The notes below the pieces were generated by a model. That model was given only the letters and a program-made list of their open reading frames with translations. It did not search any database and was not told the DNA's origin. Positions 7,802-17,000 of a stretch of DNA of 64,000 nt are shown in pieces (position 1 is the first letter of the stretch; each line of letters begins with the position of its first letter). The position numbers and the translations under genes are program-made. The stretch is from Chryseosolibacter sp964551035 (GTDB lineage Bacteria; Bacteroidota; Bacteroidia; Cytophagales; Cyclobacteriaceae), in assembly GCA_964551035.1 (NCBI GenBank), contig CAZKBK010000007.1, forward strand, positions 1 to 64,000. Reading direction: 5' to 3'.

Positions 7802-8866
7802 ATGGTAGACGCCCTCAAAATCGACGTTCAGACGGTTAAAGAATCCAAGCTCCCGCAGGTTGACTTTGCGAACCTGCCGTTCGGCAAAGTGTATTCGGAC
7901 CATATGTTAATGGCCGACTACCGGGACGGTGAATGGACGAACTTCAGGATACTGCCCTTTGGCCCGATGGCCGTCAGCCCGGCGACGCCAGCCCTGCATT
8001 ATGGGCAATCGATCTTTGAAGGTATGAAGGCGTACCTTTCCGATACCGGGGAAGCGTTGGTATTCCGGCCGATGGACAACGCGCGCCGTTTGAACATGTC
8101 GGCTGAGCGCATGTGCATGCCCTCCATACCCGAGGATCTTTTCATGGAGTGCCTTTCAGCGCTGATGGAGATCGACAATGAGTGGATACCCAATTATGAC
8201 GGCGCCTCGTTGTACATACGGCCGTTCATGTTTTCGGCCGAGGAGTACATTGGTATTCGCCCTTCACAGGAGTTTACCTTTATGATCATCTTCTCTCCCG
8301 TGGGCGCCTACTATTCCACCCCCGTGAAAGTAAAGATTGAAACGCATTACACACGCGCGGTGGCCGGTGGTACCGGTTACGCCAAAGCAGGGGGTAATTA
8401 CGGAGGCGCCATTTACCCGGCGAAACTTGCGCAGGACGAGGGCTATCACCAGTTGGTTTGGACCGACGGAAAGGAGCACAAGTACATTGAGGAGTCCGGA
8501 ACGATGAACATCATGTTCGTTATTGATGACACGTTGGTGACGCCGGCATTGAGCGACTCGATCCTTGCGGGCATCACGCGTGACAGCGTGCTCCGGCTCG
8601 CGGGCAGTTGGGGTATGAAAGTGGAGGAGCGCCAGGTTTCTGTCGCTGAACTTATCGATGGACTGGCCGGGGGAAGGGTACAGGAAGCTTTTGGTGCGGG
8701 CACGGCAGCCACCATCGCGCACATCGAGTTGATCGGCCATGAGGGCAAGGATTATATGCTTCCGCCAGTGTCGGAACGCAAATACGCAACGCGCATCCTC
8801 AACGAACTCGAGGGTATCAAGCGCGGGACACGACCCGATCCGTTTGGTTGGGTCGCCAGGATGTGA
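7802..8866 (+). CDS. ilvE: branched-chain amino acid aminotransferase
   Basis: A 354-residue PLP enzyme of fold type IV, the longer form of BCAT resembling the mitochondrial type. It interconverts Leu, Ile or Val with their 2-oxo acids, using glutamate/2-oxoglutarate. Characteristic stretches are LHYGQSIFEGMKAY, the PLP lysine region YAKAGGNYGG (Lys195), EESGTMNIMF and GITRDSVL, and EAFGAGTAAT near the C-terminus. A strong terminator follows 20 bases after the stop, so this appears to end the transcript. Confidence 0.95.
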   Translation: MVDALKIDVQTVKESKLPQVDFANLPFGKVYSDHMLMADYRDGEWTNFRILPFGPMAVSPATPALHYGQSIFEGMKAYLSDTGEALVFRPMDNARRLNMSAERMCMPSIPEDLFMECLSALMEIDNEWIPNYDGASLYIRPFMFSAEEYIGIRPSQEFTFMIIFSPVGAYYSTPVKVKIETHYTRAVAGGTGYAKAGGNYGGAIYPAKLAQDEGYHQLVWTDGKEHKYIEESGTMNIMFVIDDTLVTPALSDSILAGITRDSVLRLAGSWGMKVEERQVSVAELIDGLAGGRVQEAFGAGTAATIAHIELIGHEGKDYMLPPVSERKYATRILNELEGIKRGTRPDPFGWVARM

Positions 8867-8885
8867 CGGTTTTTAGTTATAGTTT

Positions 8886-8920
8886 GCTGGCCCCGGCGTT
8901 GTCGGGGCCAGCGTTTTTTT
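8886..8920 (+). terminator. rho-independent terminator after ilvE
   Basis: A perfect 10-bp stem, GCTGGCCCCG (8886-8895) with CGGGGCCAGC (8903-8912), and a 7-nt loop, followed by a run of seven T at 8914-8920. It ends only 6 bases before the GTG start of the next gene. Confidence 0.92.
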
Positions 8921-8926
8921 AGATCC

Positions 8927-9427
8927 GTGAGCAAAAAGCTTCTTCTCATTGTTTTATTGTGCGCGGGTATTCACGCTGTTGGGCAACAACTCGTCCTCCT
9001 GCGCGGGGAAAACGTGATCCTCCGGCTCAATCCCGGTGACGAAATTGTCCTTAAAGTGAAAGGGGAAGACCGCATCCGGCGGTCTTATGTCAACAATGTT
9101 TATCCCTACGCGGTGAAACTCCATCGCGACACCATACCCTTCCATCACATTGAGCGCATCTACTTTAAGCGAGCCCGGTTCTATAATCGGATTGGTGAGG
9201 TCCTTGTAATGTTGGGCAGCGGATACTTTCTCCTTGACCAGGTAAACACGGCGCTTGTTCAGGGTAATGGCTTCGGCCTCGACCGGCGCGTCACACGCAC
9301 GACCGTCGCTGCGCTGTCCGTTGGTCTTCCGCTGGCTTTGATCCGGCCACGATCGCAGAAACTCACCCACAAATACCGGCTCAGAACCGTCGATGAGAGG
9401 TCCCTGTTGTACAGGCCCGATCGGTAA
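8927..9427 (+). CDS. exported protein of unknown function
   Basis: A 166-residue protein I do not recognise. It starts with GTG and a convincing signal peptide (MSKKLLLIVLLCAGIHAVGQ), so it is exported. The mature part has a short beta-rich stretch (LRGENVILRLNPGDEIVLKV), then two weak hydrophobic segments near residues 85-100 and 125-140. The start codon sits 6 bases after the ilvE terminator, leaving no room for a separate promoter and leader. Expression must come by read-through, from a promoter inside the hairpin region, or from a later start. Confidence 0.7.
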   Translation: MSKKLLLIVLLCAGIHAVGQQLVLLRGENVILRLNPGDEIVLKVKGEDRIRRSYVNNVYPYAVKLHRDTIPFHHIERIYFKRARFYNRIGEVLVMLGSGYFLLDQVNTALVQGNGFGLDRRVTRTTVAALSVGLPLALIRPRSQKLTHKYRLRTVDERSLLYRPDR

Positions 9428-9482
9428 CGTCAGAAGCAGCGGCTGATGTCCAAAGCTGGCAGCATTTTGTTATTTTCATTCC

Positions 9483-9490
9483 TATATTTG
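9483..9490 (+). promoter_or_regulatory. Bacteroidetes -7-like promoter element of prfB
   Basis: TATATTTG matches the TAnnTTTG -7 element of Bacteroidetes housekeeping promoters and lies 19 bases before the prfB ATG. A TTTG at 9466-9469 is closer than the usual spacing for a -33 element, so only the -7 match is claimed. Confidence 0.4.
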
Positions 9491-9508
9491 CACGCTAAAA
9501 TCAAATCC

Positions 9509-10607
9509 ATGACCATAGAACAGTTGAAAGACTTGAAGGCACGCGTAGCCGCCTTGAGGAGGTATCTTTGACTACGACCGCAAACGTGTCGAAGTAGAGG
9601 ATGAGGAGTTAATCACCCAGCAGGCGGATTTCTGGAGCAATCCTAAACAGGCGGAAGCCGTTCTGAAAAGTATCCGCACAAAAAAGGTGTGGACGGACGC
9701 TTTCGAAAAAGTGTCGAAAATGATCGACGACCTGGAGGTGCTTCACGAATTCCATGAAGCCGGCGATGCCACTGAGGAGGAGCTCGATACCGAATTCAAT
9801 AAATCGGCCAAAGCCGTGGAGGAACTCGAGTTCAAGAAGATGCTGAGCAAGGAAGAAGACCAGCTCAGCGCCATTGTCGAGATCAATCCCGGCGCGGGCG
9901 GAACGGAAAGCAACGACTGGGCAGAAATGCTCAACCGCATGTACATCATGTGGGGTGAAAAGAGCGGATACAAAGTCACACAGGTCGACTTTCAAGCTGG
10001 CGAAGTTGCCGGCATCAAGTCGGCGACCCTGGAGATCGACGGGCCCTTCGCATATGGGAAACTCAAATCCGAGATCGGCGTACACCGGCTGGTGCGGATT
10101 TCGCCCTTCGACTCAAACGCGCGCAGGCATACATCATTTGCGTCCGTGTTTGTCTATCCTGTTGTCGACGACACCATCAACATCGAGATCAACCCCGGAG
10201 ACATCGAGATTCAAACGTCGCGCTCGGGTGGCGCCGGCGGTCAGAACGTGAACAAAGTCGAGACCAAGGTACAACTGACCCACAAGCCTACGGGTATCGT
10301 CATTGTCTGCCAGGTTGAACGTTCCCAGCATGCAAACCGCGAGAAAGCCATGCAGATGCTGAAGTCACGCCTCTATCAACTCGAAATGGAGAAACGCAAC
10401 GCCGAGCGCGACAAGATCGAAGCCGGTAAAATGAAGATCGACTTCGGTTCGCAGATCCGGAACTACGTTTTGCACCCGTACAAGCTCGTCAAAGATGCCC
10501 GCACCGGTATAGAGCGCAGCGATGCGCAGAACGTGCTCGACGGCGACCTTGATGACTACATCAAAGCCTTTTTGCTCGGCGCACAGGAACAGGAACAAAG
10601 CACATGA
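9509..10607 (+). CDS. prfB: peptide chain release factor 2 (programmed +1 frameshift)
   Basis: Release factor 2 ends translation at UGA and UAA. A zero-frame ATG at 9509 encodes 20 residues, then an in-frame TGA stands at 9569-9571. Skipping one base (T9569) opens the frame to 10607, giving 365 residues, the standard RF2 length. SPF, the RF2 stop-codon reading tripeptide, is at about residues 198-200 (LVRISPFDSN), and GGQ, which triggers peptide release, is at about 243-245 (GGAGGQNVNK). The gene is therefore intact, not broken; a naive ORF call would begin wrongly at 9687. Confidence 0.97.
9557..9572 (+). promoter_or_regulatory. RF2 programmed frameshift site
   Basis: AGGAGG (9557-9562) TAT CTT TGA C: a Shine-Dalgarno-like hexamer three bases before CTT, the slippery P-site codon, followed by TGA and C, a poor termination context. 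This matches the E. coli prfB site base for base apart from one position in the AGGGGG hexamer. When RF2 is scarce the ribosome pauses at TGA and slips +1, raising RF2 synthesis. Confidence 0.95.
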
Positions 10608-10617
10608 TTTCCCAACC

Positions 10618-10653
10618 ATGAACGAACTCAGGAGCCTCCTTAGCAGCGATTGA
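10618..10653 (+). CDS. possible 11-codon leader ORF before MFS gene
   Basis: ATG at 10618 opens an 11-codon frame (MNELRSLLSSD) whose TGA at 10651-10653 overlaps the TTG start of the MFS gene in a TTGA arrangement. The same overlap is used at three other gene junctions in this window. It begins 10 bases after the prfB stop. It may serve only to deliver ribosomes to the TTG start. No similarity can be assessed at this length. Confidence 0.25.
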   Translation: MNELRSLLSSD

Positions 10654-11816
10654 TCACCCCTAAAGTCTACACCCGGTCCTTCTGGCTCATGTGTATGAGC
10701 TCCCTCTTTTTCTTCGGAAGCTTCAACATGGTTATCCCGGCGTTGCCGGATTTCCTCACCAACCTCGGTGGGGAAGCGTACAAAGGTTATATCATTTCAC
10801 TTTTCGCCATAACGGCGATGGTATCGCGCCCCTTCAGCGGCAGGCTGGCAGACCAGGTCGGTCGGCTTCCCGTAATGATTGTCGGATCGTTGGTGTGCAT
10901 GGTATGCGGCCTGATGTATCCCCTCCTGGCCACCATCGCCGGTTTCTTCCTGCTGCGGCTGGTCCACGGGTTCTCTACCGGTTTCACACCCACAGGCCAA
11001 ACCGCTTACCTCGCCGACATTATCCCGCCTTCAAAGCGCGGAGAGGCGATGGGCATTCTCGGCACCGCCGGCGGGGTGGGAATGGCTGGCGGGCCTGCGT
11101 TGGGCGGACTGATCGCCAACCGGTTCGGCACCGACGCCATGTTCTTCACGTCCGCAGCCTTCGCGCTCGTCTCCATCACCATTATCCTGAGGCTGAAGGA
11201 AACACTCCGCGAGCGGCAGCCCCTGAGTCTCCAATCGTTCAAGGTCAACAAGCGCGACCTTTTTGAACCACGGGTATTACTTCCCTGTATGACCATGGCC
11301 CTGTGCGCCTTCCCATACGGCGCGCTCTTCACACTCGTCCCCGACTTTGGAAAATACGTCGGTTTCCTGAACCCCGGGCTTCTCTTCGCCTACTTCACAC
11401 TCGCATCGCTCGCCATTCGCCTCATTGGCGGAAAGGCTTCCGACCGATGGGGCCGTCAGCAGGTGCTTCGCCTCTCAACGCTCTGGGTCGCGGTATCGAT
11501 GCTTGTCATTGCTACCGCCGACACGCGCCTCCACCTGATCGTCGGTGTCGCGATGTACGGCCTGGGGCACGGCACTACCTCGCCCACCCTTCTCGCCTGG
11601 GCAACGGACCTCAGTCTGGAAAACTTTAAAGGAAGGGGTATTGCATCCCTCTATATCTTTTTAGAATTGGGTATTGGCCTGGGCGCCTTTGCTTCCGGAT
11701 ATATCTACGCCAACAATACTTCAGGATTTTTTCCCACCTTTACCGTCTGCGGCGTGCTTGCAGCGATGGCTTTTCTCCTTGTCCTGTTCGCGCGGCCCAA
11801 ATCGCGGGTACTATGA
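10650..11816 (+). CDS. MFS transporter
   Basis: A 388-residue major facilitator with about 12 membrane helices. The loop 2-3 motif A appears as GRLADQVGRLPVM and again in degenerate form after helix 8 (GGKASDRWGRQQVL); the helix 5 stretch MGILGTAGGVGMAGGPALGG resembles motif C of drug antiporters. Export of a small hydrophobic compound is plausible, but the substrate is unknown. The frame has a stop at 10641-10643, so the start is TTG at 10650 or a later codon. The next gene overlaps its end by 4 bases (ATGA). Confidence 0.85.
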   Translation: MITPKVYTRSFWLMCMSSLFFFGSFNMVIPALPDFLTNLGGEAYKGYIISLFAITAMVSRPFSGRLADQVGRLPVMIVGSLVCMVCGLMYPLLATIAGFFLLRLVHGFSTGFTPTGQTAYLADIIPPSKRGEAMGILGTAGGVGMAGGPALGGLIANRFGTDAMFFTSAAFALVSITIILRLKETLRERQPLSLQSFKVNKRDLFEPRVLLPCMTMALCAFPYGALFTLVPDFGKYVGFLNPGLLFAYFTLASLAIRLIGGKASDRWGRQQVLRLSTLWVAVSMLVIATADTRLHLIVGVAMYGLGHGTTSPTLLAWATDLSLENFKGRGIASLYIFLELGIGLGAFASGYIYANNTSGFFPTFTVCGVLAAMAFLLVLFARPKSRVL

Positions 11817-12481
11817 AAAGGATTTTCCTTGGCCTGTATGCAACCGCAGCCGCGGGATTGCTGCTCTCCACCTGGGTGGATGTGCCAACGTTACGTATCG
11901 TAAGCAAGGCCAGCGTCATGCCCCTGCTGATTCTCTATTACCTTGCCAGCGTTGTCCCCGCGGAACGATCAATGGTCATAATTCTTGCCCTATTCTGTTC
12001 TTTTGCCGGGGATGTCTTTCTCCTTGACGACGAATACTTCATACCCGGCCTCGGGGCGTTCCTCGTCGCCCATATCGCATACATCATTGCGTACCGACAC
12101 CACCGCAATGAAGAAGGTACCGATTCGATTGCCGGCCTACACCGGGTACGGCTGGCCTTCCCGGTCATTCTTGCCGGCTCCGGCCTTGTGGTAGTACTCT
12201 ATCCAGCACTCGGATCGCTAAAGATTCCCGTCATTGTCTATGCCGCCGTGATCTGCGCGATGGTGCTTGTTTCCCTCTTCCGCTACGGGCGGACGTCCGC
12301 CACCAGTTTCTGGATGGTCTTTCTCGGCGCTGTCCTGTTCATGATCTCCGATTCCTTTCTGGCTATCAACAAGTTTCTCACACCCCTGCCCGGTGCAGGC
12401 TTCCAGGTCCTCCTCACTTACACCGCCGCCCAGTTCCTCATCGTTGAAGGGCTGGTCTGTCACCCGCATCAGGACCGGTAG
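11813..12481 (+). CDS. lysoplasmalogenase (YhhN/TMEM86 family)
   Basis: A 222-residue integral membrane protein with about eight hydrophobic helices, of the YhhN/TMEM86 family. TMEM86B hydrolyses the vinyl-ether bond of lysoplasmalogen, and YhhN proteins are assigned similarly. Family stretches visible are KASVMPLLILYYL, FCSFAGDVFLL with its conserved Asp, and GAVLFMISDSFLAINKF with a second Asp. ATG overlaps the MFS stop. A small hairpin (CCCCGT/ACGGGG, 12482-12499) follows but lacks a T run. Confidence 0.85.
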   Translation: MKRIFLGLYATAAAGLLLSTWVDVPTLRIVSKASVMPLLILYYLASVVPAERSMVIILALFCSFAGDVFLLDDEYFIPGLGAFLVAHIAYIIAYRHHRNEEGTDSIAGLHRVRLAFPVILAGSGLVVVLYPALGSLKIPVIVYAAVICAMVLVSLFRYGRTSATSFWMVFLGAVLFMISDSFLAINKFLTPLPGAGFQVLLTYTAAQFLIVEGLVCHPHQDR

Positions 12482-12557
12482 CCCCGTCCTCAAACGGGGA
12501 ACTTCTGATGAAGCCTGATTTTTGTCATAGTTCACGTACAGAGAACTGAGGAAATTT

Positions 12558-15110
12558 GTGACCGTCTATAAACCCGTGACTATGCCAACAACCGGTGCTC
12601 CCATTCCAGGCTCATCGGCAGAAACCGGCGAGATCCGTCGATGGATTGACGCCATCATCAGCTCGCTCAAGCATTACCTTCCCGCCCAGGCGCCCCTGAA
12701 GGACTTTGTTCATCACAACACCTTGCACGCCTTTCAGCACCTTCCGTTTGATGAAGCCAGGACGCAGGCATCCTCGATTTTCGGCTACAGGATGTCGATG
12801 TCTCTGACGAAATTCCGGTCCATGTTCGACGCGCGGGAAATCAGCGAGGCGATTTTGGAGCACGTCATCGTTGCCGAGAAAGGTGACGCAGCGCTCGGGT
12901 TGTGGAAAGAAAAGCTGCTGTACAAAGATTACCGCGACCATGCCACGCCGCGAACGGGCGCCCTTCGCGCCGGTTGGAAAAAATATTATCGCATCGACCT
13001 GGACACGATGGTGCATCCTACATTGTTTCGCGTTCTCTGCAGTTACCTGGACCAGGGGATCTCGATCTGGAATTTTCCGGTGCACGACCAGGGATTTCTC
13101 TCGAGCATCATCGAACTTGAGCGCAACAGCTTCACAAGTTTGTTCCGGACACGCTTGGCAAGAGAATGGCTGCTGAAGGGCAATCACTCGCCGGACGAAT
13201 TACTGAAGGTGATCGTGGGAGAAGACCCCGCATACTACGAACAATATCTTTTCGACCAGCAGTTTGCACATCAGGGTTGGTCGGGAATGGTATCCGCGAT
13301 TGAAGACCATCCGCATGCCTTGCTGGACTTCAAGAAGATCACCCTTCGCGAAGTGATCATCCTGGAACTTCTGTTGGAACTTGACGCGCTCCACTACCTG
13401 TTTGGAAGCCGGATCCGGCCCCTGAGCCAGTCCGTCAATAAGGCGCCGGATCCCCTATTTGCGCCGGTGGCCGCCAGTGAATTTCAGCAAGTGCTGGCCC
13501 TTTGGCAAAAGGTGTACGAATGGAGCTACTACGACGAAGTACTGGCGGCCATTGGGGCCACGCCGAACGAGGATCAGCCCCCGGCGCGGAAAAGTTTCCA
13601 GGCCCTGTGTTGCATCGACGACCGGGCCAGCTCATTCCGGCGCTACCTCGAGTTGACCGACGAACATTGTGAAACCTTTGGCACCCCGGGGCATTTCAAC
13701 GTGGCGTTTTGGTTCAAGCCCGAACATGGTAAGTTTTATACAAAGCTTTGCCCGGCGCCCATGCAACCGGAAGTCCTTATCCGGGAAGTCGGTGCCCGCG
13801 GCAGGCGTCAGCGTGAGTTACACTTCACAAAACGGTCGCACACGCTGATAACCGGGTGGATCATCTCACAAACACTTGGGTTCTGGTCCGCGTTGAAACT
13901 CTTCCTCAACATCTTTCGCCCTTCGGGAAGTCCCGCAACCGCATCGTCGTTCAGCCACATGGACAAGGTAGCCCGGCTCACCCTGCGCAACAGCAACGGC
14001 CAGATGGAAAAACACCTGCGCGTGGGCTTCAGCGTGGAAGAGATGGTCGACCAGGTCGAGGGACTTTTAAGGAGCATAAGCCTGGTGAAAGATTTCGCGC
14101 CCCTTGTCTATGTTATCGGTCATGGCGCGAGCAGCGTAAACAATCCCCACTACGCCGCCTACGACTGCGGCGCGTGCTCCGGACGGCCGGGGTCGGTTAA
14201 CGCCCGGGTTTTTTGCCAGATGGCCAACGACCCGGAGGTAAGAAAACACCTGGCGGAGCATGGCATCGACATTCCCGAGTCGACAAACTTTGTCGGAGCC
14301 CTTCACGACACCACCCGCGACGAAATGGTCTTTTATGATGAGGATTCCATTGCAGCGGTGAATTCGGCACGGCACGGGCACAATGTTGATACCTTCACGA
14401 CCGCGCTTTCCCTGAACGCCAAAGAACGATCACGTCGTTTCGATTCCGTCAACACGCGGGATTCTGCCGCCGAAATCCACGGAGAAGTAAAAAAACGTTC
14501 AGTCTCCCTCTTCGAACCGCGTCCGGAATACAATCACGCAACGAATGCGATATGCGTAGTCGGACGCCGGGCGCTGACGCGTGACCTGTTCCTTGACCGG
14601 CGCGCATTCCTCAACAGCTACGACTACCGCCTTGATCCCGACGGCAAATACCTTATTCAAATCCTGCGCGCAGCAGCGCCGGTTTGCGGTGGCATTAACC
14701 TGGAATATTTCTTTTCCCGGGTCGACAACCAAAAACTGGGGGCCGGAAGCAAACTCCCGCACAATGTCATGGGTCTGTTCGGCGTCGCCAACGGCATCGA
14801 GGGCGACCTGCGGCCCGGACTTCCCGGCCAAATGGTGGAAATTCACGATCCACTGCGGCTGCTCACCATCATAGAACATTACCCCGACATTGTGCTGAAA
14901 GCCATCCGCTGCGATGAACAAACCTACGAATGGTTTGACAACGAATGGATACATCTCGTCGCCATTCACCCCGAGACAAGACAGTATTGTGTCTTTCGAT
15001 CCGGTGCTTTTTATCCTTGCCCGGTATTTTCGAAAGTAAGAACGACGTCTGACGTCGACGCCCTGGTTGAAACACATGAAGGAAATATTCCCATACATTT
15101 AATTGTTTAG
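12558..15110 (+). CDS. dabA: DabA-type inorganic carbon pump subunit (DUF2309)
   Basis: An 850-residue protein of the DUF2309/DabA family. DabA is a peripheral zinc protein resembling a beta-carbonic anhydrase; with DabB it takes up dissolved inorganic carbon using ion-motive force. The zinc site fits: Cys352 and Asp354 in CCIDDR, His522 in VIGHGASS and Cys537 or Cys540 in YDCGACSGRPG, at nearly the positions of Halothiobacillus DabA (C351, D353, H524, C539). LKDFVHHNTLHAF near the N-terminus is a further family mark. GTG at 12558 gives the longest product; ATG at 12582 is possible. dabB follows after 5 bases. Confidence 0.93.
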   Translation: MTVYKPVTMPTTGAPIPGSSAETGEIRRWIDAIISSLKHYLPAQAPLKDFVHHNTLHAFQHLPFDEARTQASSIFGYRMSMSLTKFRSMFDAREISEAILEHVIVAEKGDAALGLWKEKLLYKDYRDHATPRTGALRAGWKKYYRIDLDTMVHPTLFRVLCSYLDQGISIWNFPVHDQGFLSSIIELERNSFTSLFRTRLAREWLLKGNHSPDELLKVIVGEDPAYYEQYLFDQQFAHQGWSGMVSAIEDHPHALLDFKKITLREVIILELLLELDALHYLFGSRIRPLSQSVNKAPDPLFAPVAASEFQQVLALWQKVYEWSYYDEVLAAIGATPNEDQPPARKSFQALCCIDDRASSFRRYLELTDEHCETFGTPGHFNVAFWFKPEHGKFYTKLCPAPMQPEVLIREVGARGRRQRELHFTKRSHTLITGWIISQTLGFWSALKLFLNIFRPSGSPATASSFSHMDKVARLTLRNSNGQMEKHLRVGFSVEEMVDQVEGLLRSISLVKDFAPLVYVIGHGASSVNNPHYAAYDCGACSGRPGSVNARVFCQMANDPEVRKHLAEHGIDIPESTNFVGALHDTTRDEMVFYDEDSIAAVNSARHGHNVDTFTTALSLNAKERSRRFDSVNTRDSAAEIHGEVKKRSVSLFEPRPEYNHATNAICVVGRRALTRDLFLDRRAFLNSYDYRLDPDGKYLIQILRAAAPVCGGINLEYFFSRVDNQKLGAGSKLPHNVMGLFGVANGIEGDLRPGLPGQMVEIHDPLRLLTIIEHYPDIVLKAIRCDEQTYEWFDNEWIHLVAIHPETRQYCVFRSGAFYPCPVFSKVRTTSDVDALVETHEGNIPIHLIV

Positions 15111-15115
15111 CGCGC

Positions 15116-16984
15116 ATGTATTTCCTCCTCCACCTCTGCATTGTCATCCCACTTGCCGGCTTCCTTTTGAGCACCCTCGTACCCGGAAAGAAGGAATCAC
15201 TTTTGTCTCAGGTGGCATTCCTGACAGGCGCCCTCCAGGCGGGTAGCGTTGGTGCCCTGACCCTGTGGTGGGCATTCAACGGATTCGGGACTTTTGAAAT
15301 CAAAACCGTGGTCCTGCTGTCGACGGGCAACTACGAATTCTTCATCGATTTCGCATTTGATAAAATCACCGCGGTGTATGCGATTGTAGGCGCCGTGCTC
15401 ACGTTCCTGGTGATGGTTTACAGCCGCACGTACCTGCATCGCGAACCGGGTTACAAACGCTTCTTCAACAACACACTATTCTTCTACAGCGGATACAACA
15501 TCGTTGTGTTTGCAGGCAACCTGGAGACACTCTTTGTCGGGTGGGAAATCCTCGGCATTGCATCGTTTCTCCTCATCGCCTTTTACCGCCACCGTTACCT
15601 CCCGGTAAAAAACGCGGTCAAGGTATTCTCGATCTATCGCGTTGGCGACGTCGGCCTCCTTCTGGCCATGTGGATGAGTCATCATTTATGGCATAAAAAC
15701 ATCACCTTTGCCATGCTCAACCATGACCATAATGTTGCCGCGCAACTTCAAACACACACCGCCGTAGGTGTTTTCATCGCATTGATGATACTCCTTGCCG
15801 CTTCGGCGAAGTCCGCGCAGTTGCCATTCTCGTCGTGGTTGCCAAGGGCTATGGAAGGTCCGACGCCTTCCAGCGCGATATTTTACGGTTCGCTGTCAGT
15901 ACACATCGGTGCCTTCCTGCTCATGCGAACATTCCCCTTCTGGGAACACCAGCCGTCGGTGCGATGGATGATAGGATTGCTCGGGTTATTCACCAGCATC
16001 ATTGCTTCCGGTATCGCCCGGGTTCAGTCGTCTGTAAAGAGTCAAATCGCTTATGCATCCATCGGACAGATCGGCGTCATCTTCATTGAGCTCTCGCTGG
16101 GATGGATAGGCCTCGCCCTGTTCCATTTTGCGGGGAACGCCTTTCTGAGAACTTACCAATTGCTGGTCTCTCCATCGGCCGTAACCTATCTCATTCGGGA
16201 ACAATTTTACAACTTCACACCCAGGGTGCACACATTCGAAGATTCCCTCCCAAGGCGGGTGGAGTATTCTTTGTATGTCCTTTGCCTTAAAGAATGGAAC
16301 CTCGACACATTCATGTACCGGTATTTGTGGAACCCGCTAAAGAAACTGGGAAATTGGTTCGACTTCATTTCGTTAAAGAGCGTGTTGCTCATGTTCATTC
16401 CTTTGCTTTTGATTGGATTCGCCTGGCTCTCCAGTGGCGGCGTGATGCCCGAAGGTATCCGGTTGCGGCTCCCCGCGGTGCTCGGTATCATCGCGCTGGT
16501 ATGTTCCCTGAAAGCCTTCACGGAAAGAGTCAACGTCAAGCTGAGCTGGGTGCTAATCATCATGAACTATTTCTGGATTGCGCTTGCCGTTTCCTTTAAT
16601 GTGACCGTCTCTTCCGATCACGTTATGATCTACCTTAGCGGTGTCGTGATCTTTGGGCTCGCGGGTTGGGTATGCCTGCGCCTGCTCCGGATACTCGAAA
16701 AGAAAATCAACCTGGACCGTTTCCATGGCCATGCCTATTTGTACCCGGGCCTTGCATTTGTCTTCCTATTATGCTGCCTCGCCCTTGCGGGGTTTCCGAT
16801 TACACCCACATTTGTCGGAGAAGACCTGATTCTCATGCACATTCGCGAATACCAGGTGCTCCTGGCATGCGCGGTCACCTTGTCTTTCATCGTTAACGGC
16901 CTGGCCATTGTGCGCATCTATGCACGCGTATTCCTTGGTCCGCATGTACACTCTGCCTATGACATGGCGTATCGTTCTTCCTGA
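15116..16984 (+). CDS. dabB: DabB-type proton-conducting membrane subunit
   Basis: A 622-residue membrane protein of the NuoL/MrpA-like proton-channel family, with about 14-16 helices. LFVGWEILGIASFLLIAFY, SAKSAQLPFSSWLPRAMEGPTP and the histidine-bearing FHFAGNAFLRTYQLL are the channel signatures. It differs from the true NuoL at 58371 in its helix-7/8 region and its placement directly after dabA, which defines DabB. Predicted to energise inorganic carbon or bicarbonate supply. It converges with the GT-C gene, 16 bases apart. Confidence 0.92.
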   Translation: MYFLLHLCIVIPLAGFLLSTLVPGKKESLLSQVAFLTGALQAGSVGALTLWWAFNGFGTFEIKTVVLLSTGNYEFFIDFAFDKITAVYAIVGAVLTFLVMVYSRTYLHREPGYKRFFNNTLFFYSGYNIVVFAGNLETLFVGWEILGIASFLLIAFYRHRYLPVKNAVKVFSIYRVGDVGLLLAMWMSHHLWHKNITFAMLNHDHNVAAQLQTHTAVGVFIALMILLAASAKSAQLPFSSWLPRAMEGPTPSSAIFYGSLSVHIGAFLLMRTFPFWEHQPSVRWMIGLLGLFTSIIASGIARVQSSVKSQIAYASIGQIGVIFIELSLGWIGLALFHFAGNAFLRTYQLLVSPSAVTYLIREQFYNFTPRVHTFEDSLPRRVEYSLYVLCLKEWNLDTFMYRYLWNPLKKLGNWFDFISLKSVLLMFIPLLLIGFAWLSSGGVMPEGIRLRLPAVLGIIALVCSLKAFTERVNVKLSWVLIIMNYFWIALAVSFNVTVSSDHVMIYLSGVVIFGLAGWVCLRLLRILEKKINLDRFHGHAYLYPGLAFVFLLCCLALAGFPITPTFVGEDLILMHIREYQVLLACAVTLSFIVNGLAIVRIYARVFLGPHVHSAYDMAYRSS

Positions 16985-17000
16985 AGGGCCGCATTCATGA

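Noticed and set aside
9466..9490. Full -33/-7 promoter for prfB
   Set aside because: The TTTG to TAnnTTTG spacing is about 13 nt, too short for the usual spacing, so only the -7 match was kept.
9509..9571. prfB as a pseudogene broken by a stop codon
   Set aside because: The stop lies in a textbook programmed frameshift site and the rest of the gene is intact.
12482..12557. Terminator and operator ahead of dabA
   Set aside because: The CCCCGT/ACGGGG hairpin has only 6 bp and no T run, and the AGTTC/GAACT arms nearby are too short to claim.
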